Assembly (NCBI GenBank): GCA_016292705.1
Contig: JAEDHZ010000001.1
Location: 1-32,770 of the forward strand
Direction: 5' to 3'
Origin: Clostridiaceae bacterium
GTDB lineage: Bacteria; Bacillota; Clostridia; Oscillospirales; Acutalibacteraceae
DNA: 32,770 bases
Positions 1 to 9,041 of this stretch are shown one piece after another (position 1 is the stretch's first letter; the number at the start of each line of letters is the position of its first letter). The position numbers and the translations under genes are program-made. A model generated the notes under the pieces. It was given only the letters and a program-made list of their open reading frames with translations, was not told where the DNA came from and searched no databases.

Positions 1-837
1 TGCGGTGTCGGAGACAATGTACATTCCGTCTTCGGCAACGGCAAAGCTGTTCTGAATCTCCTCGTTTTCAAGCTTGGTGATGTGAACCTGCTTTGTGTCC
101 TTTTCAATGATGCCGACTTCACCCGGACGGGTAACGAACCAGAAGTTGCCCTCGTGGTCAGGAACTGCGTCCGTGATGAATGAGCCCGCCGGAAGATACG
201 GCATAAGATCATATTCCTCGTCAACAACCCAGGAGCACTTTCCGTCTTTTTCATCAACGCGGAAAATCTGAACAACATTGTCAGAGTTTCCGATAATCGG
301 TCTGTCGCCCTTGAGAAGGTGGCAATATGCACCGCCGGAGGTATCGTTTGAAATGAGATCAAAGTTTAAGGTTTTGAAAAATTCCCTTGTTGAAGCACGC
401 TGAGGAAGCCTTGTTTCCGCAAGGATTTCAAGCGTTTCGGCATCAATCAGAAGGAGACGGAAACCAACAACATTTCCGCTGATGCACATGATTCTGCCCT
501 TGCTGTCAAACATAAGCGTTGCAACAAGACCGCCGAAAACATTCATTGACCTTGATTTAACAACCGGATCGATACCCAGAGGACCGGGATAGGAATAAGA
601 GCCGGTGTTGTAGGAATTTCCGTGCATTCCGTTGACACCCTCGGTTGCAAGCAGAGGATGCTGCGGAACACTGACATCCGAAAGGACATTTGCTGTTGCT
701 GAATTGCCGTAATATGCAGGGCAAAAACGGGACGCAATCGGCTGACGGATTGCTCCGCCGGGGCTGAGGAAGAACATCAGGAACGCTGAAAGCGCCGAGA
801 GTATCTTCATGAAAACACCTGAAAAAAACGCTGACAT
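1..837 (-). CDS. Secreted beta-propeller-like protein, C-terminus cut by window edge
   Basis: The minus strand is open from an ATG at 837 to the first base of the window, giving 279 codons with no stop, so the C-terminus is missing. A GGAG ribosome binding site lies 9 nt before the start. The N-terminus is a hydrophobic signal peptide or anchor (about residues 1-29), so the protein is probably exported. The rest alternates short hydrophobic strands with loops such as NVFGGLVATLMFDSKGRI and DAVPDHEGNFWFV, the look of SMP-30/NHL-type beta-propeller repeats that 'read out' stored values. An enzymatic role cannot be assigned and no catalytic residues are obvious. A second in-frame ATG at codon 10 (810) could also start the signal peptide. 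It is transcribed divergently from the desulfurase gene, from its own consensus promoter. Confidence 0.75.
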   Translation of the reverse strand, partial: MSAFFSGVFMKILSALSAFLMFFLSPGGAIRQPIASRFCPAYYGNSATANVLSDVSVPQHPLLATEGVNGMHGNSYNTGSYSYPGPLGIDPVVKSRSMNVFGGLVATLMFDSKGRIMCISGNVVGFRLLLIDAETLEILAETRLPQRASTREFFKTLNFDLISNDTSGGAYCHLLKGDRPIIGNSDNVVQIFRVDEKDGKCSWVVDEEYDLMPYLPAGSFITDAVPDHEGNFWFVTRPGEVGIIEKDTKQVHITKLENEEIQNSFAVAEDGMYIVSDTA

Positions 838-874
838 AAATCTTTTCTCCTTTTTGCTTAAACTTAGCAAATAG

Positions 875-903
875 ATTATACACAAATAATCTTCTGATGT
901 CAA
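875..903 (-). promoter_or_regulatory. Sigma-A promoter of the secreted propeller-like gene
   Basis: Read on the minus strand: TTGACA (903-898), a 17-bp spacer, TATAAT (880-875). Both hexamers are perfect consensus. Transcription would start near 868, about 30 nt before the ATG at 837. The rest of the 838-1187 gap holds the opposing desulfurase promoter and AT-rich sequence; I see no gene in it. Confidence 0.85.
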
Positions 904-1125
904 TTTTTTGTATTTGTTTGTATTTGGGAGTAAATACAAAAGTTTTTTCCTGACTCTTTTCATGTATTCTTTCGTGCGTAACACAGCAAAAACGCCCTGC
1001 CTTTTTCCCGGGTTTCCGCTTTAATGTCCGCTTTAATTTTCGGTGGTATACATATATTTGGGCAACAAGCAAGAAAAGTTTTCAAAAAGTTTTTAATTTT
1101 CCTCTAAGATTTTCGTTTATGTCGG

Positions 1126-1154
1126 TTGCATACATTTCTTTTTTATAGTATAAT
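1126..1154 (+). promoter_or_regulatory. Probable promoter of the desulfurase-thiI-cinA operon
   Basis: A perfect -10 hexamer TATAAT (1149-1154) lies 17 bp after TTGCAT (1126-1131), a weak -35. The start site would be near 1161, only about 27 nt upstream of the gene. The -10 is convincing; the -35 may need an activator. Confidence 0.55.
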
Positions 1155-1187
1155 AAACGGTAACTATATTGAGGAGGTATGCCTGTT

Positions 1188-2315
1188 TTGGAAGCTTATC
1201 TTGACAACAGCGCAACAACAAAGCCCTGCCCGGGTGCAAAAAGAAGGCTTGCCGAAGCTGCTGATGTCCTTTGGGGGAATCCCTCCTCTCTCCACCAAAA
1301 AGGTCTTGAAGCCCAGCTTCTGCTTGAAGAGGCCCGCTCCTGTGTTGCAAAGCTCCTTTCCTGCTCGGAAAGCGAAATTTATTTCACCTCCGGCGGAACG
1401 GAAAGCAACAACATTGCAATTTTCGGCGCAGCAGAGGCAATGAAGCGCAAGGGGAAAAAGCTTGTTGTTTCCTCGGTTGAACATCCGAGCGTTTCAAGAG
1501 CCTTTGACAGACTTGAAAACAACGGCTTTACCGTTGTCCGCCTCCCGGTTGACCGCTTCGGTGTTGTCCGGGTTGAAACGGTTGAAAACGCCGTTGACGA
1601 AGACACCGTGCTTGTCAGCATGATGGCAGTCAACAATGAACTTGGCTCCGTTGAGCCGATTGAAGCGCTTTCACGCATCGTCAAAGAAAAACGCTCTCCT
1701 GCACTCATTCATGTTGATGCGGTTCAGGCATTCGGAAAGCTTCCGCTCAATGTCAGAAAGCTCGGAATTGACCTTATGAGCATCAGCGCACATAAAATCC
1801 ACGGCATCAAGGGCGCAGGCGCACTTTTTGTCCGGGATAAGGTTCACCTTGTCAGCCCCGTTTTCGGCGGCGGACAGGAAAAGAACATCCGCCCGGGAAC
1901 AGAGCCGCTTCCGGCAATTGCCGCTTTCCTCGGTGCTGTTCAGGAGCTTGACGCCAAAAAGAACCTTTTGGCGGTTACTGAACTGAGGGACGGTTTTGTT
2001 GAAAAGCTTTGTGCGCTTGACGGCGTTGTAATAAACAGTGCTTTGGACGCTCTTCCTTATATTGTCAACATTTCCTTGCCCGGCCGTCCGGCAGAGGCTG
2101 TTCTCAACTTCCTTTCCGCAAAGGGAATTTATGTTTCCTCAGGCTCAGCGTGCGCAAAAGGTCACCGCAGCCCGACGCTTACCGCCGCAGGACTGGAAAC
2201 CGAAAGGGTTGCTTCCTCGCTTAGAATCAGCCTTTCACGCTATACAACAAAAGATGAGCTTGACTTCTGTCTTGAAGGCATTGAAGAAGCTCTGAGAACA
2301 ATTAAAAAGAAATAA
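1188..2315 (+). CDS. Cysteine desulfurase, IscS/NifS family (ThiI-partner type)
   Basis: PLP-dependent cysteine desulfurase that converts cysteine to alanine and carries the sulfur as a persulfide. The fold-type I aminotransferase sequence begins with YLDNSATT; the PLP lysine is in SAHKIHG (about K203), and the persulfide cysteine is in SGSACAKGH (about C322). I start it at TTG 1188: the strong GAGGAGG at 1171-1177 is 10 nt from this codon but only 1 nt from the ATG at 1179, and the resulting MEAYLDNSATT N-terminus is typical of the family. This gives 375 residues; the ATG would add three. thiI begins 17 nt downstream, the same pairing as nifZ-thiI in Bacillus subtilis, where the desulfurase is dedicated to ThiI. 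The dedicated role here is inferred from that neighbourhood. Confidence 0.93.
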   Translation: MEAYLDNSATTKPCPGAKRRLAEAADVLWGNPSSLHQKGLEAQLLLEEARSCVAKLLSCSESEIYFTSGGTESNNIAIFGAAEAMKRKGKKLVVSSVEHPSVSRAFDRLENNGFTVVRLPVDRFGVVRVETVENAVDEDTVLVSMMAVNNELGSVEPIEALSRIVKEKRSPALIHVDAVQAFGKLPLNVRKLGIDLMSISAHKIHGIKGAGALFVRDKVHLVSPVFGGGQEKNIRPGTEPLPAIAAFLGAVQELDAKKNLLAVTELRDGFVEKLCALDGVVINSALDALPYIVNISLPGRPAEAVLNFLSAKGIYVSSGSACAKGHRSPTLTAAGLETERVASSLRISLSRYTTKDELDFCLEGIEEALRTIKKK

Positions 2316-2332
2316 AAACGGAGCTTCAAAAA

Positions 2333-3502
2333 ATGAAAAAGGTTATTCTTATCAAAAACGGCGAGCTTGTTCTCAAGGGACTGAACCGCTCGACCTTTGA
2401 AGATATGCTCATAAAAAATATTCGCCGCAGACTTTCCGATCTTGGAAAATTCAGCTTTATCAAGGCTCAGTCAACGATAATTGCGCAACCCGAGGACGAA
2501 GACATTGATTTTGACGAGGCTGTTTCCCGTGTCAGCCGTGTTTTCGGAATTGTTGCCTTTTCCGTTGCCGGTGTAACAGAAAAGGATCTCGGAAAAATTG
2601 AGGAAAGCGTAATGGAATTTCTCGGCGATGAACTGCGCACAGTCAGAACCTTCAAGGTCAACGCAAAGCGCAGTGATAAAAAGTTCATGTATAAATCACC
2701 GGAAATATGCCGTGAAGTCGGCGGATACATCCTTTCAAAAATCCCATCGCTCAAAGTTGATGTCCACAATCCGGAGCTTACCGTCACCGTTGAGGTTCGG
2801 GACAAACATGTTTTTGTCCACGGAAACCAGCACAAGGGCGCAGGCGGAATGCCTGTCGGCTCTTCCGGAAGGGCTGCACTGCTTCTCTCCGGCGGAATTG
2901 ACAGTCCCGTTGCCGGCTACATGATGGCAAAGCGAGGCCTTGTCCTCACTGCTGTCCATTTTGCCGCACCGCCATACACAAGTCCGAGAGCGGAACTGAA
3001 GGTCAAGAAGCTTGCAACTCTTGTTGCCCGATACAGCGGACGGATCAACTTTGCCGTTGTTCCGTTCACTGAAATTCAGGAATATATCAAGGACAACTGT
3101 CCGGAGGAGCTTTTCACAATCATCATGCGCCGCCTGATGATGAAGGTTGCGCTGCGCATTGCCGAAAAGGACAAATGTCAGGCTCTGATAACGGGCGAGA
3201 GCCTCGGACAGGTTGCCTCGCAGACAATCGGCGCAATCGCCTGCACCGATGCCGTTGCCACAATGCCCGTTTTCCGCCCGTGCATAGGTATGGATAAGGA
3301 AGAAATAATATCAATTGCACGGCAGATAGGAACCTTTGAAACCTCGCTTGAGCCTTACGAGGACTGTTGCACCGTCTTCACCCCCAAGCACCCGAAAACA
3401 CGCCCGACGCTTGAACTTATCGAGCAGGCGGAAAGCAGTGTTGATTTTGAGGAAATGATTCAAAGGGCTGTTAACGAAACCAGATTCTGTTCGATCGACT
3501 GA
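2333..3502 (+). CDS. thiI: tRNA 4-thiouridine synthase ThiI
   Basis: ATP-dependent enzyme that adenylates U8 of tRNA and replaces its oxygen with sulfur; in some bacteria it also serves thiamine thiazole synthesis. The 389 residues contain an N-terminal ferredoxin-like/THUMP region (to about 165), the PP-loop SGGIDSPVAG starting at residue 186, and the family signatures GESLGQVASQT and PVFRPCIGMDKEEI. DCC at 344-346 probably carries the conserved cysteine equivalent to E. coli Cys344. The protein ends without the C-terminal rhodanese domain of the E. coli enzyme, as in Bacillus, so sulfur should pass directly from the adjacent desulfurase. A GGAG site lies 9 nt before the ATG, and the gene follows the desulfurase by 17 nt, so the two are very likely co-transcribed. 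Confidence 0.96.
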   Translation: MKKVILIKNGELVLKGLNRSTFEDMLIKNIRRRLSDLGKFSFIKAQSTIIAQPEDEDIDFDEAVSRVSRVFGIVAFSVAGVTEKDLGKIEESVMEFLGDELRTVRTFKVNAKRSDKKFMYKSPEICREVGGYILSKIPSLKVDVHNPELTVTVEVRDKHVFVHGNQHKGAGGMPVGSSGRAALLLSGGIDSPVAGYMMAKRGLVLTAVHFAAPPYTSPRAELKVKKLATLVARYSGRINFAVVPFTEIQEYIKDNCPEELFTIIMRRLMMKVALRIAEKDKCQALITGESLGQVASQTIGAIACTDAVATMPVFRPCIGMDKEEIISIARQIGTFETSLEPYEDCCTVFTPKHPKTRPTLELIEQAESSVDFEEMIQRAVNETRFCSID

Positions 3503-3533
3503 TAATTTTCAGATATAAAAGAAGGTAGTCTTT

Positions 3534-4820
3534 ATGAAATGCGAACTTGTTTTTGTCGGAACGGAGCTTCTGCTCGGCGATATTCTCAACACCAACGCCC
3601 AGTATCTTTCAAAAAGGCTCGCTGCGCTCGGCTTTGATGTTTTGTTCCAATGCGTTGTCGGCGACAATCCCGAAAGGCTGAAAGCTGTTCTTGAGGAAGG
3701 GCTTGAGCGTTCGGATATCATAATCACAACGGGCGGTCTCGGGCCGACAAAGGACGACCTGACAAAAGAAGTTTGCGCAGAGGTCTTTTCCCTGCCGCTT
3801 GAAATGCACGAAGAAAGCCTTTGCCGCATTCACGACTACTTCAAAGAAAAAAACATTTCCATGCCGAAAAGCAATGAAAAGCAGGCCCTTATGCCGAAAG
3901 GCTCGGTTGTTTTCAAAAACACCAACGGAACTGCTCCCGGCTGCGCAATGGAAAAGGACGGAAAACGCATCATCATCCTCCCCGGTCCTCCGAGGGAGAT
4001 GTGCGAAATGTTTGAAAATTGTGTTCTGCCATATCTCAGCCGTTTTTCCGACCATGTTATAATTTCCCATTCTGTGCGTACATTCGGCATCGGAGAAAGC
4101 ATGATGGCCGAAAGAGCCGGAGACTTGCTTGATATGCAGAATCCGACTGTTGCTCCCTATGCAAAAAGCGGAGAAGCGTTGTTGCGGGTTACCGCAAAGG
4201 CAACAACCGCGCAGGAAGCGGAAAAGCTCATCGCTCCGGTTGTTGAGGAGATTAAAAATCGCCTCGGAAGCTTTGTATATGGTGTTGACTGCTCAGGACC
4301 GGAGGAAAACATTGTTGCTCTTTTGAAAGAAAAAGGACTCACTCTTGCAACGGCGGAAAGCTGTACGGGTGGTCTTATCGGAAAAAGAATTACTGATATC
4401 TCCGGCGCATCGTCTGTGTTCGGTTGCGGCATCATTTCTTATTCAAACGAAGTCAAGAAAAGTGTTCTCGGTGTAAAGGAGGAGCTTCTTGAAAAATACG
4501 GCGCAGTCAGCGAAGCGGTTGCCGCTTCAATGGCACTTGGCGCAGTAAAATGCAGCGGCGCAGACCTTGCCGTTTCTGTGACCGGAATTGCAGGTCCGAA
4601 TTCAGACGGAACCGACAAACCCGTCGGTCTTGTCTATATCGCTGTTACCGACGGCAGCAGCTTCAGGATTAAAAAGCTGCTCACCGGACATTCGGAAAAA
4701 AGCTGCCGTGAGTATAACCGTACTGTCAGCGCCTCAACCGCCCTCAACGAAGTTCGCCTTTTCATCCTTGAAAGCGAAAACAACCGAAAAGATATAAATG
4801 CTTTCATCAATTCATTTTAA
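3534..4820 (+). CDS. cinA: CinA family protein (MoCF-like plus NMN amidohydrolase domain)
   Basis: A 428-residue protein with the standard two-part CinA build. The N-terminal MoCF_biosynth-like half starts FVGTELLLGDILNTN and carries TTGGLGPTKDD. The C-terminal CinA domain carries TAESCTGGLIG and VTGIAGPNSDGT. In characterised members the N-terminal half acts as an ADP-ribose or NMN-related pyrophosphatase and the C-terminal half as nicotinamide mononucleotide amidohydrolase, recycling pyridine nucleotide; a competence role is known only in some transformable species. Length is close to the usual 410-430. The gene starts 31 nt after thiI behind a modest AGAAGGT site and is followed 15 nt later by the sortase gene, so it sits in the middle of the operon. 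Confidence 0.94.
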   Translation: MKCELVFVGTELLLGDILNTNAQYLSKRLAALGFDVLFQCVVGDNPERLKAVLEEGLERSDIIITTGGLGPTKDDLTKEVCAEVFSLPLEMHEESLCRIHDYFKEKNISMPKSNEKQALMPKGSVVFKNTNGTAPGCAMEKDGKRIIILPGPPREMCEMFENCVLPYLSRFSDHVIISHSVRTFGIGESMMAERAGDLLDMQNPTVAPYAKSGEALLRVTAKATTAQEAEKLIAPVVEEIKNRLGSFVYGVDCSGPEENIVALLKEKGLTLATAESCTGGLIGKRITDISGASSVFGCGIISYSNEVKKSVLGVKEELLEKYGAVSEAVAASMALGAVKCSGADLAVSVTGIAGPNSDGTDKPVGLVYIAVTDGSSFRIKKLLTGHSEKSCREYNRTVSASTALNEVRLFILESENNRKDINAFINSF

Positions 4821-4835
4821 AGGAAAAATGCAGTT

Positions 4836-6596
4836 ATGAAGATAATTTATGAGGATTCAAACGGACGCGAAAGCGAAAACCGAATGAACAAAAACACCTC
4901 AGGCGGTTCCTTTTCCCGTTCGGATGTTCCGCCTGCGGTCAGGAGCGTCCGTTCCTCCAAAAGCGTGAGGAAGGAGACGCAGAACCCTCCCGCCGGTGCT
5001 CCGGAGGAAAGGAATGCGCAAAACGAAGAGCCGTCACCGAAACAGCCGCAGAACGAACCGTTGCAGAAAGAACCGGAGTTCAAGCTGACAGATGAACAGG
5101 TTGCGTTTTTACTCAAGCAGTATCTGAACTCAAATCCCGATCTTGCCGCAAGGGCTGAAACTGCACAGTCTCAACCGCAGCCGCAGTCAAAAGAAGCGGT
5201 TGCCGAACCGAAAAGTAACTCCGCCGGAACAAGAATCGTTTTCCAAAGTCCGGATTTTGATCTTCCCGAGGGTGAATCACCGAAGCAGCCGCAGGCTCCC
5301 GTTGCTCCCCCTATCATTAACAGTTACGATGATGACGATGAAGATGACGAGCTTGATGACGATGACGAAGAGGAATTCTTCCCTGCACCGCAGACGCCGA
5401 AAGCTCTTCCGAGGAGAAGCTCCGTTGCAATTGATTATTTTGTTGATGAAATTGACATCAGCACTCCGAAAAAGCCTTCAAACCTGAATTCTTTGAACAA
5501 CAACCGGAAGAAAACCGTCCCAAAAGCCGGAATGCCTGTTCCGGAAAGCCTTGTTGTTGAGGATGTTGCGCCGCAGGCTTCCGAGCCGCAGAAAGCACCC
5601 GAAAAAAAGAAACCCTCCGTTGCGGAAATTATCCGCCTCATTGTTCTTTCCGCTTCAATCCTCGCAATTGTCATTTCGTCGGCAGTATTACTGAAAGAGT
5701 ATAAGCTTCATAAGGATAACCAGAAGCTTGAATCAGGCATCTCCGACCTTATTATCACGGACGACGAAACATCCGCCAACAAAACTCCCGGAACAACAAA
5801 AAACGAAGAAAAATCAACAACAATGTCCGTTGCGCAAAAATGGAAAAAAATCCGTGAGGAGTATCCGAACACGGTTTTCCCGCAGGACATTCAGCTAAAA
5901 TATGCAAAGCTTTATGCCACAAACAATGATTTTGTGGGCTATCTTGAAGCAAAGGGTGTTAATCTTTCGCTCCCCGTTGTTCAGACGGATAATGATGACA
6001 CCTATCTTGAAAAGAACTTTTACGGCCAGAGCACAAAGTACGGCTGTCCGTTTGTGACCTATCGGAACAGGATTGAGCCGCTCGACCTCAACACAATCAT
6101 TTTCGGTCACCACATGAACGACAAAACCGTCTTCGGCGCTCTTGACAATTATAAGAGCATTGACGGATTCAAAAGCGCTCCGGTCATCACATTCAATACT
6201 ATTTATAAAAACTACAAGTGGAAAGTTATCGCCGCATTCATTACGAATGCCGAGGAAAAGGACGATAACGGATATGTTTTCCAGTATTACTTCACAACGC
6301 TTTCAACCCTGGACCGCTTTTCCGCCTATCTCAATGAGCTTGCACAGCGTTCGCTTTATGACACGGGCGTTGATGTTCTTCCGACAGATAAGCTGTTGAC
6401 CCTTTCAACCTGCTCGCATGAGTTTGAGGATGCCCGTTTTGTTGTTGTTGCCCGCCTTGTCCGTCCGGGAGAAAGCGCAGAGGTTGACACCTCAAAGGCA
6501 ACGCTCAACTCCAATCCGCGCTATCCTCAGGCATACTACACCGCAAAAAGACTCACAAACCCCTATTACGATGCGGCAAGGTGGTATATCGGCTGA
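4836..6596 (+). CDS. Class B sortase-like transpeptidase with long cytoplasmic N-terminal extension
   Basis: Membrane-bound cysteine transpeptidase expected to attach surface proteins to the cell wall or pilus. Residues 1 to about 265 are low-complexity, rich in P, Q, E and K, with an acidic run of D/E around 165-180. One transmembrane helix follows (about 267-288). The extracellular C-terminal half (about 365-586) is a class B sortase domain: GYLEAKGVNLSLPVVQ, NTIIFGHHMND with His425, TLSTCSHEF with Cys526, and Arg534 eight residues later, giving the full His-Cys-Arg set. Ordinary SrtB proteins are about 220-250 residues, so the extension more than doubles the length. An AAAGGA site precedes the ATG; the gene follows cinA by 15 nt. 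No sortase substrate with an LPXTG-like tail is visible in the window, so the target is unknown. Confidence 0.85.
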   Translation: MKIIYEDSNGRESENRMNKNTSGGSFSRSDVPPAVRSVRSSKSVRKETQNPPAGAPEERNAQNEEPSPKQPQNEPLQKEPEFKLTDEQVAFLLKQYLNSNPDLAARAETAQSQPQPQSKEAVAEPKSNSAGTRIVFQSPDFDLPEGESPKQPQAPVAPPIINSYDDDDEDDELDDDDEEEFFPAPQTPKALPRRSSVAIDYFVDEIDISTPKKPSNLNSLNNNRKKTVPKAGMPVPESLVVEDVAPQASEPQKAPEKKKPSVAEIIRLIVLSASILAIVISSAVLLKEYKLHKDNQKLESGISDLIITDDETSANKTPGTTKNEEKSTTMSVAQKWKKIREEYPNTVFPQDIQLKYAKLYATNNDFVGYLEAKGVNLSLPVVQTDNDDTYLEKNFYGQSTKYGCPFVTYRNRIEPLDLNTIIFGHHMNDKTVFGALDNYKSIDGFKSAPVITFNTIYKNYKWKVIAAFITNAEEKDDNGYVFQYYFTTLSTLDRFSAYLNELAQRSLYDTGVDVLPTDKLLTLSTCSHEFEDARFVVVARLVRPGESAEVDTSKATLNSNPRYPQAYYTAKRLTNPYYDAARWYIG

Positions 6597-6719
6597 TCCA
6601 AACGGCTCAGCAGGCTTGTGACTTTTCAATCAATTGCTGTTTGAAAATTTCTTACCATAAATACAATGATGTCGGCGTCTGTTTTTCAGAAGCTTCCATC
6701 TAGAAAAACGAGGAGAGAA

Positions 6720-8924
6720 ATGTTAAAGCTTTTTACTCTTGAAAACTTGTCGGCTTCCTCAGCCGATGCGGTCTATAAGATCTGCCTTTCCCTTGAAAAT
6801 TACGGTCTTACGGACGACAGGGTTTTTACCTTCAGAAATTACGATGAGCTTTTTGACGCCGCTTTGCGTTCACTTCAAAGGGGCGAACGCATTATTGTTG
6901 CCGTAAACACTGCTGACTATAATGCCGTCAAACGTGAGCTTCTTGCAAAGTTTCTGCTTGACGAATATTCAAGTCCGAACATTGCCGAAAGGATTGCAAA
7001 AAGCGCTGATGACGGCGTCGCTTCGGTTGACATGGAAAGCGAATGTATTATTCCGCACGGCGCAGTGTTCCACCTTTCGCCGGACGGATTGTCCAGCGGC
7101 TTTTCCTGCGCTGTTCTGAGCGGAATACTCACATATCTTCCGCTTGACTTTGTCAGAGTGGATTCAGTTCTTGAATCATTCATTTCCGCCTCTTTCTCAG
7201 ACAGTCAGGAAAGCGAAGAAGAACCGGATGAAGAAGTTGAAGATTCCGAAGAACCGACTTCTGACGAACCGACCGTGGACGGACAGGGATATGATTTTTC
7301 ACCGTCCGTCGGCGCAATGGTTTCCGCTTTGCTTCAGCTTTCAAAAACCGCTGCCTTTGCAACGGGCGAAGCTTCAATGCAGGTCTATAACCTCTATGAC
7401 CGGATTGACGGTTTGGGGGATGTTGTCAACTTTGTTGAAATTCTTGATGATGACGAGGACAGCGCCGATGAAAACGACCTTGCAGAGTCGGAATCGGTGA
7501 AAACAATCCGCCATGCACGGGAGGCAATGCTCAACACCGAATCCGATTTCGGTGCGGCTGTTTCAAACATTCTCACAAGTGAGAATGAAAACGGAACAAC
7601 AAACTACTTTGCATACATTGCCGTTGCCGAAAAAAAGCGGGCAAAGGCGAAAAAAATCAACACCACCAACCCGAACGACATTGAGCTGCTTTTGCCGCAT
7701 TGCATTGCAATTCTCTGCGACACGCTGACGCAAAAGCTTGATGATATCCGAAGGAAAGAAGAGCTTTCAAAACCTGCCAATGAAAGGCCGAGGCCCGAAA
7801 TAATAAAAAAGACCGAGGAAAAAAAGCTCTCAAAAGGTATGATAATATTCATTGCGGCAATCCTGATTGTTGCGGCAATAACTCCCGTTTTCCTTGTCAG
7901 GCTCGTCTGGAACAATGAGGAGCCGTCAACAACAATGAATCCTCTCCTGACGGTTTTGCCGCAGGAAACACCCCAGCAGTCACAACCCACAAGCAACGCT
8001 TTCCCCGGTGTTGAAAGCAGCACCGGTTCACAAAACCAGCCCGTTGCCGGAACAACACCAAGAGAACCTGCCGCCTCCGAATATTCGGCTCAGGCAACGG
8101 CAGCCCCTGCCCCCTCAAAAAGCGGCAAGTTTACCTTCTATGTTTTCGGCTACGGACATGGCGTCGGCATGAGCCAGCACGGAGCGAACTATCTTGCCCA
8201 GCAGGGTTGGAACTATGCGCAGATTCTTGCCAACTATTACTACGGAACCACCCTTGTTACCGGGGACACTTATCCGGAAACAATCAAGTATAACGGCTCG
8301 GATTATAAAACCCGTGAATACCTCGCTTCGGCACTTGAAAGCGAAATGGGTTCCTCCTTCCACAAAGAGGCGCTCAAAGCCCAGGCAGTTGCGCTCTATA
8401 CCTTTGCAAAGTATTATAACTACAGTCTCGGAACGGATTCAAACGCATTCGGAAAAGCCCCGTCCCAGGCGTGCTATGACGCTGTTGATGAAATCATGAA
8501 ATACGGCTTATACATTGCGTATTCCGGAACGGAAGCCGCATTGACGCCTTTCCATTCCATCAGTGCAGGTATCACAACTTCGTTCTACAATGTCTGGGGA
8601 AAAACCGCTGTGCCTTATCTCGGCGGCGGAAGACCGAGCTATGGCGACTACCAGGTGAACGACTTCAAATCAACATATACCGTTTCGAGCGATGATATGA
8701 AGAAGATTATCAAGAGCAAGCTGAATGTTGATGTGAGCGGCGACCCGTCAACATGGTTGACAATCATCTCTCACGACCGCGCGATAAACGAAAACCTCGG
8801 CTATGTTTCCTCAATAAATGTCGGCGGAAAGGTTATTTCCGGCAACGAATTCAGAACAAAGGTCATGGAGGGAAAGATTCGCTCGCATTGCTTTATGTTG
8901 GTTTATACTCCTGACGGACAGTAA
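6720..8924 (+). CDS. Membrane-anchored SpoIID/LytB-domain protein with permuted domain order
   Basis: I start it at ATG 6720, just after AGGAG at 6711-6715; an in-frame ATG at 6666 has no ribosome binding site. The 734 residues split into a cytoplasmic part with no recognised family (1 to about 373, acidic stretch near 160-190), one transmembrane helix (about 374-397), an S/T/P/Q-rich linker and an extracellular SpoIID-like domain (about 470-734). SpoIID proteins are lytic transglycosylases acting on denuded peptidoglycan. The motif GYGHGVGMSQHG is at 477-488 and the catalytic-Glu segment SALESEMG (Glu542) with EALKAQAVA follows it; in ordinary SpoIID the order is reversed. The region with PFHSISAGITTS and VWGKTAVPYLGGG and the ISGNEFR segment follow in normal order. 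It lies 123 nt after the sortase gene and may be in the same transcript. Confidence 0.82.
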   Translation: MLKLFTLENLSASSADAVYKICLSLENYGLTDDRVFTFRNYDELFDAALRSLQRGERIIVAVNTADYNAVKRELLAKFLLDEYSSPNIAERIAKSADDGVASVDMESECIIPHGAVFHLSPDGLSSGFSCAVLSGILTYLPLDFVRVDSVLESFISASFSDSQESEEEPDEEVEDSEEPTSDEPTVDGQGYDFSPSVGAMVSALLQLSKTAAFATGEASMQVYNLYDRIDGLGDVVNFVEILDDDEDSADENDLAESESVKTIRHAREAMLNTESDFGAAVSNILTSENENGTTNYFAYIAVAEKKRAKAKKINTTNPNDIELLLPHCIAILCDTLTQKLDDIRRKEELSKPANERPRPEIIKKTEEKKLSKGMIIFIAAILIVAAITPVFLVRLVWNNEEPSTTMNPLLTVLPQETPQQSQPTSNAFPGVESSTGSQNQPVAGTTPREPAASEYSAQATAAPAPSKSGKFTFYVFGYGHGVGMSQHGANYLAQQGWNYAQILANYYYGTTLVTGDTYPETIKYNGSDYKTREYLASALESEMGSSFHKEALKAQAVALYTFAKYYNYSLGTDSNAFGKAPSQACYDAVDEIMKYGLYIAYSGTEAALTPFHSISAGITTSFYNVWGKTAVPYLGGGRPSYGDYQVNDFKSTYTVSSDDMKKIIKSKLNVDVSGDPSTWLTIISHDRAINENLGYVSSINVGGKVISGNEFRTKVMEGKIRSHCFMLVYTPDGQ

Positions 8925-8941
8925 AACAACAACCGCAAATA

Positions 8942-9000
8942 AAGCTATGATTCACAGTAACTACTGTCAAGCAGATTCTGTGAGTCATAGCTTATCTTTT
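8942..9000. terminator. Bidirectional terminator between convergent genes
   Basis: A 16-bp stem (8942-8957 with 8978-8993, one G-U pair) with a 20-nt loop is followed on the plus strand by ATCTTTTTG. On the minus strand the stem is followed by TTTATTTG. It can end both the SpoIID-domain transcript and the Nudix operon. Confidence 0.85.
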
Positions 9001-9041
9001 TGTTGGATTCAATTCTATTTATTTAAATCGTTATTTCTTAC

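Noticed and set aside
557..1072. A 171-codon minus-strand open frame
   Set aside because: It overlaps the better-supported secreted-protein frame (ATG 837, signal peptide, GGAG) and crosses that gene's promoter.
3300..3502. ThiI truncation (no rhodanese domain)
   Set aside because: Lack of the rhodanese domain is normal for many Firmicutes ThiI proteins that work with a dedicated desulfurase.
4836..8924. Mobile element or phage origin of the sortase/SpoIID genes
   Set aside because: No integrase, transposase, terminal repeats or change in codon character is visible; the genes look like normal chromosomal wall-associated genes.
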